Assembly: GCA_964624625.1 (NCBI GenBank)
Contig: CAZUXW010000024.1
Location: forward strand, 1-37,113
Direction of reading: 5' to 3'
Length of the DNA stretch: 37,113 bases
From: PALSA-1180 sp964624625
GTDB lineage: Bacteria; Oederibacteriota; Muellerivitia; Muellerivitales; Muellerivitaceae
In this document: in pieces, positions 30,888 through 37,113 of the stretch
How the letters are laid out: every line of letters starts with the position of its first letter
Position numbering within the stretch: the stretch's first letter is position 1
The notes under the pieces: model-generated
What the model was told of the DNA's origin: nothing
What the model saw: only the letters and a program-made list of their open reading frames with translations
Databases searched by the model: none
Translations under genes and position numbers: made by a program

Positions 30888-31295
30888 ATGTCCAAGCCCC
30901 GGAAGAATAGCGTCACCATCGAGCTGCCCATCATGTCCTTCGAAACGGACTATCAGGGCATCGTCAATAACACCGAGTTCATCCGGTTCGTGGAACGGGT
31001 CCGCTACGCCCTGTCCAAGAAGCTGGGATTCTCCTTCAAGCAGGTCCGCAACGCCAAGCTTTGGACGGTGATGGCCCATGTGGAAATCAATTATTACTCG
31101 CCGGGCCGGTTCGAGGATGTCATGCTGGGCACGGGTTGGGTGGAGAAGGTGGGCAATAGCTCCCTGACCATCGGCTACGAGTTCCGCTTGAAGGGCGTCA
31201 AGCGCCTGATCGCGGATGCCAAGCAAGTGATGGTGTTCGTGAACATGGATTTAAAACCCACCCCGATCCCGGCGCATCTGCGGAAAAAGTTGTAA
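30888..31295 (+). CDS. Hotdog-fold acyl-CoA thioesterase (4HBT/YbgC-FadM type)
   Basis: A 135-residue single-hotdog protein. SFETDYQGIVNNTEFIRFVERVRY matches the 4HBT signature (aspartate followed by G-x-V-x-N-x-x-Y/F and the helix ending in R). The strand MAHVEINYYSPGRFEDVMLG is also typical. Such enzymes hydrolyse acyl-CoA thioesters; the substrate cannot be told. The start is ATG at 30888 with AGGAG ten bases upstream. That ribosome-binding site lies directly outside the right arm of the inverted-repeat cassette. Confidence 0.85.
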   Translation: MSKPRKNSVTIELPIMSFETDYQGIVNNTEFIRFVERVRYALSKKLGFSFKQVRNAKLWTVMAHVEINYYSPGRFEDVMLGTGWVEKVGNSSLTIGYEFRLKGVKRLIADAKQVMVFVNMDLKPTPIPAHLRKKL

Positions 31296-31350
31296 CAGGA
31301 TGATGAAAAAGTCCAAGAACGGGCCTTTTTCCTATTTCTGCCGCGAATCA

Positions 31351-31373
31351 CCCCTTAACAACCAAGGGGTTTA
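31351..31373 (+). terminator. Weak hairpin terminator after the thioesterase gene
   Basis: CCCCTT (31351-31356) pairs with AAGGGG (31364-31369) and is followed by TTTAATT. The stem is short and the T run is interrupted, so termination may be partial. Confidence 0.35.
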
Positions 31374-31403
31374 ATTCGATCCACTCCTAACTCGGGGCTG
31401 TTG

Positions 31404-31436
31404 ACAGGGTGTAAAATCAATTTTTTACCACCCTGT
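31404..31436. promoter_or_regulatory. Inverted repeat upstream of the GAF/HD-GYP gene
   Basis: ACAGGGTGTAAAA pairs with TTTTACCACCCTGT apart from one bulged base, a long dyad overlapping a TTGACA hexamer (31401-31406). It may be an operator or an RNA leader hairpin. The 253-bp gap also contains a mini-frame of seven codons with a strong Shine-Dalgarno (31467-31490). Confidence 0.4.
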
Positions 31437-31548
31437 TAGTAATTCCCTTTGAATTATTAGGAGGACATGCACTCTTCCCCCCCCTTGTAAAGTTTGGATT
31501 TCGGCGTTATTTTAAACCTGCTTATTCTCAAGTTGAGAGGAAGACCTC

Positions 31549-32754
31549 ATGCCGACCAAGATGAACGCCAAGGGACTTCAAGAACAACTGATGTCCTTGA
31601 ACCGCATCGGAATCGCCCTTTCCAAAGAGCAGGACCTCAACCAACTCCTCACCTTGATCCTCACCGAAAGCCGCCAATTCACCAGCGCCGAGGCGGGAAG
31701 CCTCTATGTCCGCGAGGGCCAGCAATTACGCTTCTCCGTCAGCCAGAACGATGTGCTGGAGGCCCGCAAGAGGGCCGAGATGAAGGCCTTGAAGAAACAG
31801 ATGGAGATGATGCCCTCCACCTTCACCGGCTTCTATGTCTCCTTGGATAAAAGCTCCCTGGCCGGCTACGTGGGAGCCACGGCCAAGGTCCTGAACATCC
31901 CCGACGCCTATAAAATCCCCGCCAGCCGGGAATACAAGTTCAACCGCTCCTTCGACGAGAAAAACAATTACCGCACCAAGAGCATGTTGATCGTCCCCAT
32001 GAAGGACGCCTCCGGCAACGTGGTCGGCGTCATCCAACTGATCAACGCCCATCGCGGAAAATCCATCGTGGCTTTTGATAAGCATTATGAGAACCTGGTG
32101 CTCTCCTTGGCCAGCCAAGCCGCCATCACGATCAAGAACGCCATGCTGACCCAGGAATTAAAGGAAGCCTATCTCGATACGATCTTCCGCCTCTCCATCG
32201 CCGCCGAATACAAGGACGACGATACGGCGGTGCATATCCACCGCATGAGCCGCTACTCCGCGATTTTGGCCGAGGGCCTGGGCTTGTCCCCCTCGGAAGT
32301 GGAAAGCATCCGCTACGCCTCGCCCATGCACGACATCGGCAAGTTGGGCGTGCCGGACTCCATCCTGATGAAGCCGGGGAAGTTGACGCCGGCGGAGTTC
32401 AAGGAAATGCAGAACCACACGGTTTTCGGCGGGAAGATTTTGGAAAACGCCAAGGCCGAGCTTCTAAGGGCTTCTGAGATCATCGCCATCACCCACCATG
32501 AGAAATGGGACGGCTCGGGCTATCCCAGGGGGCTCAAGGGCGAGAATATTCCATTGTCGGGCCGCATCGTGGCCCTGGCCGACGTGTTTGACGCCCTCAC
32601 CACCAAGCGCTGCTACAAGCCCGCTTTCTCGTTGGAAGAGTCTATGAAGATCATCAAGGAAGGCACGGGCCGCCATTTCGACGCCAAAGTGGTCCAAGCC
32701 TTCGACAACAACATCGAGAAGATCCTCGCCGTGAAGGCCCAGTTCAGCGCTTAA
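31549..32754 (+). CDS. GAF domain / HD-GYP phosphodiesterase-like protein
   Basis: A 401-residue cytosolic signalling protein. Residues about 15-200 form a GAF sensor domain (LLTLILTESRQFTSAEAGSL ... MLIVPMKDASGNVVGVIQLI). Residues about 205-395 form an HD-GYP domain with HIHRMSRYS, the HD pair in MHDIGKLGVPDSIL (about 260) and HHEKWDGSGYPRGLKGENIP (GYP near 323). HD-GYP proteins with these residues usually hydrolyse cyclic di-GMP. The GAF ligand is unknown. GAGGAAG lies about seven bases before the ATG. No diguanylate cyclase is nearby. Confidence 0.93.
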   Translation: MPTKMNAKGLQEQLMSLNRIGIALSKEQDLNQLLTLILTESRQFTSAEAGSLYVREGQQLRFSVSQNDVLEARKRAEMKALKKQMEMMPSTFTGFYVSLDKSSLAGYVGATAKVLNIPDAYKIPASREYKFNRSFDEKNNYRTKSMLIVPMKDASGNVVGVIQLINAHRGKSIVAFDKHYENLVLSLASQAAITIKNAMLTQELKEAYLDTIFRLSIAAEYKDDDTAVHIHRMSRYSAILAEGLGLSPSEVESIRYASPMHDIGKLGVPDSILMKPGKLTPAEFKEMQNHTVFGGKILENAKAELLRASEIIAITHHEKWDGSGYPRGLKGENIPLSGRIVALADVFDALTTKRCYKPAFSLEESMKIIKEGTGRHFDAKVVQAFDNNIEKILAVKAQFSA

Positions 32755-32854
32755 AGGCAGCCCTCAGCCCTCCGTTTTTAGCCCTCCGAACCATTTTTTT
32801 ATTCCTCATGTTTGAATTCCCTTTCATTAAGACTAAACTATTTTCATTTCCCAA

Positions 32855-34477
32855 ATGGGGCTCACTATGTTCATTCCTAAATCCATCGTCTGTCTCCGCG
32901 ACTATTCCTGGAAGTTATTCCAAGGCGACCTAACAGCGGGGATTATCGTCGGGCTCGTGGCCCTGCCCCTGGCCATGGCCTTTTCCATCGCCTGCAACCT
33001 GCCGCCGGAGAGGGGCATCTACACCGCGGTCGGCGCGGGGTTCCTCATTTCCGCCTTGAGCGGCAGCCGGGTGTCCATCGGAGGGCCCACCGGGGCCTTT
33101 GTGGTGATCGTGGCTGGCATCGTGGCCAAGCACGGCTACGAGGGGCTGGCCATCGCCACGGGGATGGCGGGCCTGATCCTGATCGCGATGGGCTTGGCCC
33201 GCATGGGCACTTTGGTGAAATTCATCCCTTATCCCGTCATCACGGGATTTACTTCCGGCATCGCGGTCGTCATCTTCAGCACTCAAGTGAAGGATTTCTT
33301 CGGGCTCCGGATGGGGCCGGTCCCGGCGGAGTTTATCCCCAAGTGGGGAGCTTATTTCGACGCGATGGGCACGCTGAATCCTTACGCCTTGGGAATCAGT
33401 TTTTTCACGGCAGCCTGTATCTTCGCCTGGCCCCGGAAATGGAAAGTTCCCGGCTCCATCGTGGCCCTCGTCCTCGTCACGACGGCCGTAGGTTATTGGC
33501 AATGGCCGGTGGAAACCATCAGTTCCAGGTTCGGCGGCATTCCCCAAGGCCTGCCCCAGCTTCATTTCTTTCTCCCGACCTGGCTGCAAGTGAAGGAACT
33601 GCTTCCCTCCGCCTTTACGGTCGCGGCGCTGGCGGCGGTGGAGTCCCTCCTTTGCGCGGTCGTGGCGGACGGCATGATCGGCGGGCACCACAAGTCCAAT
33701 ATGGAACTGGTGGCCCAAGGCATCGCCAACACCTTGTCGCCCGTCTTCGGCGGTATCCCGGCCACGGGAGCCATCGCAAGGACCGCCACCAACGTCCGCA
33801 ACGGAGGCCGCACGCCGGTGGCGGGAATGATCCACGCGGTGGTGCTCCTCCTGATCCTGATGACCGCCGGCCCTTGGGCCGCGAAAGTTCCCTTGGCCGC
33901 GCTGGCGGGAGTCTTGGTGGTGGTTTGCTACCACATGTCCGAATGGCATTCCTTCAAGTTTATTTTGTCCGGGACCCGCAGCGACATCCTGGTGCTGCTC
34001 ACGACTTTTCTTTTAACCGTTTTCGTGGACTTGACCATGGCCGTGGGAGTCGGGCTGGTGCTGGCCTCCTTCCTTTTCATGCGCAAGATGGCGGAACTCA
34101 GCCAGGTCAAGGCCCTGACGCGTGAAAAGAAAACCGAGTGGGGGAAAGGCTTGAAAGTCCCCAAGGGCGTGGAAGTTTACTCCATCAACGGGAGCCTCTT
34201 CTTCGGCGCGGCGGAGAAATTATTGGAATTGGACCGGGCCATCTTCGAGACGCCCAGGGTCTTGATCCTGGACATGAGCGCGGTTTTTCACATGGACACG
34301 ACGGGCCTCAAGACCATCCGGGACATCCGAAAGCAATGCCTGGAGAGGCGGACTCGGCTCATCCTGGCGGGGGTGCAACCCCAGCCCATGATGGTTTTAG
34401 AGAAGGCGAAAAAAGTGGATAAGATCGGGAAGGAAAATTTCAAACCCAGCCTGGAAAAGGCATTGAAGGCAGTTTAA
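32855..34477 (+). CDS. SulP family anion transporter with STAS domain
   Basis: A 540-residue inner-membrane carrier of the SulP (SLC26-like) family, which moves sulfate, bicarbonate or related anions. The first ~410 residues contain many hydrophobic segments, with GDLTAGIIVGLVALPLAMAF (the SulP opening motif) and PYPVITGFTSGIAVVIFSTQ. The segment GGIPATGAIARTATNVRNGG is also characteristic. A STAS domain occupies about 425-535 (VEVYSINGSLFFGAAEKL, LILDMSAVFHMDTTGLKTI). Two starts are possible, ATG at 32855 and ATG at 32867, neither with a strong ribosome-binding site. No carbonic anhydrase gene is adjacent, so the substrate is open. Confidence 0.93.
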   Translation: MGLTMFIPKSIVCLRDYSWKLFQGDLTAGIIVGLVALPLAMAFSIACNLPPERGIYTAVGAGFLISALSGSRVSIGGPTGAFVVIVAGIVAKHGYEGLAIATGMAGLILIAMGLARMGTLVKFIPYPVITGFTSGIAVVIFSTQVKDFFGLRMGPVPAEFIPKWGAYFDAMGTLNPYALGISFFTAACIFAWPRKWKVPGSIVALVLVTTAVGYWQWPVETISSRFGGIPQGLPQLHFFLPTWLQVKELLPSAFTVAALAAVESLLCAVVADGMIGGHHKSNMELVAQGIANTLSPVFGGIPATGAIARTATNVRNGGRTPVAGMIHAVVLLLILMTAGPWAAKVPLAALAGVLVVVCYHMSEWHSFKFILSGTRSDILVLLTTFLLTVFVDLTMAVGVGLVLASFLFMRKMAELSQVKALTREKKTEWGKGLKVPKGVEVYSINGSLFFGAAEKLLELDRAIFETPRVLILDMSAVFHMDTTGLKTIRDIRKQCLERRTRLILAGVQPQPMMVLEKAKKVDKIGKENFKPSLEKALKAV

Positions 34478-34495
34478 AACCACAAATTATAATTC

Positions 34496-34580
34496 ACCCT
34501 CATCCTGGCCTTCTCCCCTCGAGGGAGAAGGGACTTTTTTCCCCCCTCGCCCCTTGAGGGAGAGGGTAGGGTGAGGGAGA
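34496..34580. repeat. Interspersed palindromic repeat (family E) doubling as sulP terminator
   Basis: CACCCTCATCCT (34496-34507) is mirrored by AGGGTAGGGTGAGGG (34563-34577). Inside lies a 9-bp hairpin CCTTCTCCC/GGGAGAAGG (34509-34531), followed by six T at 34535-34540. A smaller CCCTC/GAGGG hairpin lies to its right. It sits between sulP and the convergent ydeI-like gene and probably terminates sulP. Confidence 0.7.
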
Positions 34581-34584
34581 TCTA

Positions 34585-35175
34585 TTACTTCTGGATCATC
34601 CCAAATCGCTTATTCTTCTCCGTCATCTTCAGGAAATAACCTAACCGCTGTTTGAAAACATCTTTCCGGTAACGCACCGCGTCAATCCATCCCACCCTGA
34701 TTCTTTTGTACGCCAAGGGAAATTTCTGGAAATTCTTCCAGGTGATGGGGTCCTTCTGGAGAGCCTTTTGGATATCGGCCGGCACCTTCCAAACTTCCGT
34801 ATGCTTGATGGCTCCTTTGTGGATCTTGGCTCCGCCACTCAATGTCCCTTCCAAAGCGGCTAGTCCCACAGGCGTCATGCGCTTTTCCTTAATGAGGCGA
34901 ATCGCCCGATGCTTGTTCAGTTCCGAGCAGGGTGAGCCTTTTCGCCGTGGAGAGAACCTCTGGCAGAAACAGTCCTTATTAATGGCCTTCACCGTTGAAT
35001 CAATCCAGCCAAAGCACATGGCCTCATCCACCGCGTCGTTGTAGGAAATCCGGGGCTTGCCGCTGTCTTTTTTGTAATAAACGAGGAAGATTTCCTTGGT
35101 GGTTTTGTGGTTCTTCCTCAACCAGGCCCGCCAGTCTTTGATCTTGTGGACGTAAAGGGTTTTTGTGATTTTCAT
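34585..35175 (-). CDS. YdeI/OmdA family protein
   Basis: A 196-residue protein of the YdeI / OmpD-associated (OmdA) family. Family blocks are LRKNHKTTKEIFLVYYKKDS, ISYNDAVDEAMCFGWIDSTV, FCQRFSPRRKGSPCSELNKH and the C-terminal repeat region WKNFQKFPLAYKRIRVGWID. Members have been linked to resistance to some antimicrobial peptides and to bacteriocin protection, but the molecular activity is not established. AAGG lies seven bases before the ATG. It stands alone between two repeat elements. Confidence 0.87.
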   Translation of the reverse strand: MKITKTLYVHKIKDWRAWLRKNHKTTKEIFLVYYKKDSGKPRISYNDAVDEAMCFGWIDSTVKAINKDCFCQRFSPRRKGSPCSELNKHRAIRLIKEKRMTPVGLAALEGTLSGGAKIHKGAIKHTEVWKVPADIQKALQKDPITWKNFQKFPLAYKRIRVGWIDAVRYRKDVFKQRLGYFLKMTEKNKRFGMIQK

Positions 35176-35199
35176 TTCGAAACCTTAACTCCAATTCAA

Positions 35200-35292
35200 T
35201 TTCACCGTCAAGACACCGAGAAAAAAATGGAAAAGCGAATGGTTATTAACGATTTGAGATTTCCTTAGTGTCTTTGTGTCTTGGTGGTGAAA
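35200..35292. repeat. Diverged family B element with inverted arms
   Basis: The left arm TTTCACCGTCAAGACACCGA and the right arm ending GTGTCTTGGTGGTGAAA (to 35292) are inverted copies with two mismatches in their outer 17 bases. Both share the TTCACC-AAGACACC core of the element at 11640-11776. It fills the gap between the ypeA-like and ydeI-like genes. Confidence 0.6.
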
Positions 35293-35298
35293 TAAGTG

Positions 35299-35736
35299 TT
35301 AATCATGATTTGTTGGTTTGGAGTCTTGGATCAGCCTTTTCCCATAGCTGAGGACCTTGTCTTGGCTGTAACCGATTTTTTCGTAGAAGGCCCGGACCTT
35401 GGCGTTGCTTTCCCGGATCTGGAGGTTGATCTTGGGACAGCCCAGATTTTTTAGTTTTTGCTCAACCTTTTTCATGAGTTCCAGGCCGATGCCGGATTTT
35501 TGATAGGCCGGATCCACGGCCAGGTAATTGATCCATCCCCGGTGGCCCTCGTAACCTCCCATGACGGTTCCAACGACTTTATTTTTTTCAACTGCGACGA
35601 AAAATAGATCGGATTGAACCTTGAGTTTTCGTTGAATGTCCTTGAAGGGATTGTTGGCGGTTGTCACCAGTCCGCAGTCGTTCCAAAGTTGAACCACCAT
35701 TTTTTGGTCGGTTAAAGTGAAGGATCTAATTTTCAT
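35299..35736 (-). CDS. ypeA: GNAT family acetyltransferase, YpeA-like
   Basis: A 145-residue N-acetyltransferase. The opening MKIRSFTLTDQKMVVQLWND, the block VVGTVMGGYEGHRGWINYLA, the acetyl-CoA loop YQKSGIGLELM (R/Q-x-x-G-x-G/A), GCPKINLQIRESN and the ending SYGKRLIQD follow the YpeA family closely. The substrate is not known to me. It is a single gene on the minus strand, with the family B element just beyond its stop. Confidence 0.88.
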   Translation of the reverse strand: MKIRSFTLTDQKMVVQLWNDCGLVTTANNPFKDIQRKLKVQSDLFFVAVEKNKVVGTVMGGYEGHRGWINYLAVDPAYQKSGIGLELMKKVEQKLKNLGCPKINLQIRESNAKVRAFYEKIGYSQDKVLSYGKRLIQDSKPTNHD

Positions 35737-35816
35737 TTACAAAATGGCTCCCATTCCAAACGATTTGCGAACCATCAAATTCCTTACAAATCGAGTATAA
35801 AAGCAATCTTCCGTTC

Positions 35817-36536
35817 CTATTTGGGGAATAATTTCATTTTTAGCTTAATGAAACTGGTCAAAATGGGTTGAATGTAAAAATTAAAATAGGTTCCGATATT
35901 TTTGTAGCCTAGTCGGTCTTGCGCCCTTTCATTACCATGGCCAGCAGACTTCTTATACCATTTCAACGCTTCTTGCTGATCTTGGTTCACGCCTTCACCG
36001 ATTTCATAAAAATGGGCCAATTGGTATTCAGCATTGGAATCACCTTGATCCGCGGCTTTTCGAAACCATTTGACTCCTTCTATGACATTTTTTGAAACTA
36101 AGGTTCCTCTTAAATATATCCAGCCTAATTCGGTTTCGGCGAGTAAGTTTCCTTGTTCGGCAGCTTTAAGAAACCAATTCATTTCTTCTTGTTTATTTCG
36201 GGAGACACCTTCACCAAAATGATAATGAAGGCCGATTTCTCTTGAGGCATAGGAATAACCTTGCGCCGAACTTCTTAAGTACCATTTCATGCTTTCCACA
36301 AAATTCTTTGAAGTCCCAAGACCTCTCTCGTTGATGATCCCCATATAATATTCGGCCTCGGCGTTTCCTTTTTCAGCGGAAATTGTTAAAAACTTAATTG
36401 CGTTAGGATAATCCTGTCTCGTAAACGCTTTTTTGCCGTTTTTCAATTGATCAATGCTTAGGTAATGAGTATTCCAAAACCAAATCCCAATAATCAAAAA
36501 CAGAATACCCGAACAAAAACGGATAATATTTTTCAT
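35817..36536 (-). CDS. Membrane-anchored Sel1-like repeat protein
   Basis: A 239-residue protein with one N-terminal hydrophobic segment (FCSGILFLIIGIWFWNTHYL) as anchor or uncleaved signal. About five Sel1-like (SLR/TPR) repeats follow, e.g. AEYYMGIINERGLGTSKNFV, ASREIGLHYHFGEGVSRN and AEYQLAHFYEIGEGVNQDQQ. Such repeats form helical solenoids for protein binding. No catalytic domain is present. It lies in the AT-rich right end of the window, where composition differs from the origin region. Confidence 0.85.
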   Translation of the reverse strand: MKNIIRFCSGILFLIIGIWFWNTHYLSIDQLKNGKKAFTRQDYPNAIKFLTISAEKGNAEAEYYMGIINERGLGTSKNFVESMKWYLRSSAQGYSYASREIGLHYHFGEGVSRNKQEEMNWFLKAAEQGNLLAETELGWIYLRGTLVSKNVIEGVKWFRKAADQGDSNAEYQLAHFYEIGEGVNQDQQEALKWYKKSAGHGNERAQDRLGYKNIGTYFNFYIQPILTSFIKLKMKLFPK

Positions 36537-36751
36537 TCTTTTATGCCTGACATTTTCATTGGCTCCCTGTAGTGGACAAGTTTAGAACTTCTATCCTTAG
36601 CGGGAATTCCCACTTTCCCAGTTAGTTCCCGCTTGTATCCAACATTTCAACATTTGAATACCACCCAATTTCGAATTATTTGAGAACCATTAAATTCAAA
36701 ATAAGGCGAGAATAGAACAATTTATAGGTTGAGAGTTCTTTCTGCGCAATG

Positions 36752-37113
36752 CTAATGTTTATTGATTTTTTTGTTAAATAATTTATGGATTTTATCTTTC
36801 AGTTGGATCGCCCTAGTACTTACATAATCGTTCTTTCGGTAATCAATAAGAGGCTGAAGCTTTTCGTCAGCCAATCTCAAAAAGTCTTGTGTCCCCTCGT
36901 TGCCACCTCTCTGCGTTAGATAAGAATAAATGCGAGAGCAATAGACAAGTGGATCTCTTTGATTTTTTTTAGAATATTGCCACGCCTTCAATTTTGATTT
37001 ATCAGTTTCAATTTTTTTGTTCCAAAAGTCAGGAAAGTACTTTTCGCCATTTTCAAACTTGAATATTTTTTCATTCCATCTATAAATTTGAGGAGGATTT
37101 CCATATTTACTGT
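36752..37113 (-). CDS. Unknown protein, 5' end beyond the window
   Basis: The minus-strand frame stays open from its stop at 36752 to the window edge, so about 120 C-terminal residues are visible and the start is missing. An internal TTG at 36991 is not needed as a start. The sequence is Lys/Asn/Tyr-rich (KYFPDFWNKKIETDKSKLK, YCSRIYSYLTQRGGNEGT) with helical character. I do not recognise a family. Like the neighbouring Sel1 gene it is AT-rich. Confidence 0.5.
   Translation of the reverse strand, partial: SKYGNPPQIYRWNEKIFKFENGEKYFPDFWNKKIETDKSKLKAWQYSKKNQRDPLVYCSRIYSYLTQRGGNEGTQDFLRLADEKLQPLIDYRKNDYVSTRAIQLKDKIHKLFNKKINKH

Noticed and set aside
31300..31374. 24-codon frame beginning MMKKSKNG after the thioesterase gene
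   Set aside because: No spacing for a ribosome-binding site, and it runs into the hairpin; probably chance.
32930..33949. 339-codon frame on - opposite sulP
   Set aside because: A shadow frame rich in His, Arg and Gly, typical of antisense reading; sulP motifs are unambiguous.
36560..36640. Insertion-sequence end (GTAGTGGACAAG and a nearby GCGGGAA/TTCCCGC pair)
   Set aside because: No transposase frame and no matching second end were found within the window.

Overview
The window is the replication-origin region of an uncultured-looking Gram-negative bacterium. It holds dnaA and dnaN with DnaA boxes on both sides of dnaA. To their left lies the conserved rpmH-rnpA-yidD-yidC-jag / mnmE / mnmG-rsmG block, transcribed away from the origin. 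An outer membrane is implied by a TonB-dependent B12 receptor. Base composition is moderately GC-rich for most of the window and clearly AT-rich in the last 1.4 kb. The secreted NHL-repeat protein with a long Thr/Pro linker and the many short interspersed palindromic repeats resemble genomes of candidate phyla, but the lineage cannot be fixed from sequence reading alone.

Layout, left to right. Positions 1-507 hold no convincing gene, but carry a near-perfect ParB site (parS). Positions 508-3143 are rsmG and mnmG on the minus strand. A perfect parS (3342-3357) lies just upstream of them. Positions 3365-4053 hold two small minus-strand genes, one with a ribbon-helix-helix-like N-terminus. A 24-bp perfect palindrome covers the promoter of that gene. 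A histidine-phosphatase-family gene (+) and mnmE (-) converge at about 4.88 kb. Positions 6392-10146 are the operon rpmH-rnpA-yidD-yidC-jag (-), closed by a hairpin terminator.

Positions 10.4-20.3 kb form a cobalamin island between rpmH and dnaA. Nucleotide-loop assembly genes (cobU, cobT, cobS) and a small cobalt chelatase (cbiX) lie on +, with an unassigned HTH protein among them. On - are a riboswitch-controlled TonB receptor (btuB-like), a periplasmic binding protein, and the permease/ATPase pair. A second BtuF-like protein without a signal peptide is translationally coupled to a Cys-rich CWC protein on +. Together they describe uptake of corrinoids and rebuilding of their lower ligand.

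Positions 20.25-22.75 kb are oriC and dnaA, followed by dnaN. The dnaA-dnaN gap carries DnaA boxes next to a run of DnaA-trio triplets and an AT-rich stretch, so it is the best candidate for the unwinding site. To the right are a small zinc-finger protein (-), the NHL-repeat secreted protein (-), a large MrfA-type helicase fused to a DEDD exonuclease (MrfB-like), a four-helix-bundle gene enclosed by 36-bp inverted repeats, a hotdog thioesterase, a GAF/HD-GYP protein, a SulP transporter, a YdeI/OmdA protein, a YpeA-like acetyltransferase, a Sel1-repeat protein, and the 3' part of an unknown gene at the right edge.

At least five families of short interspersed repeats occur. Several have been captured inside coding sequence: the linker of the helicase-exonuclease fusion, the signal-peptide region of the binding protein, and the region just before cobT. 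The most interesting items are the inverted-repeat four-helix-bundle cassette, the MrfA-MrfB fusion whose linker consists partly of intergenic repeats, the palindrome-controlled small gene pair, and the bipartite origin.
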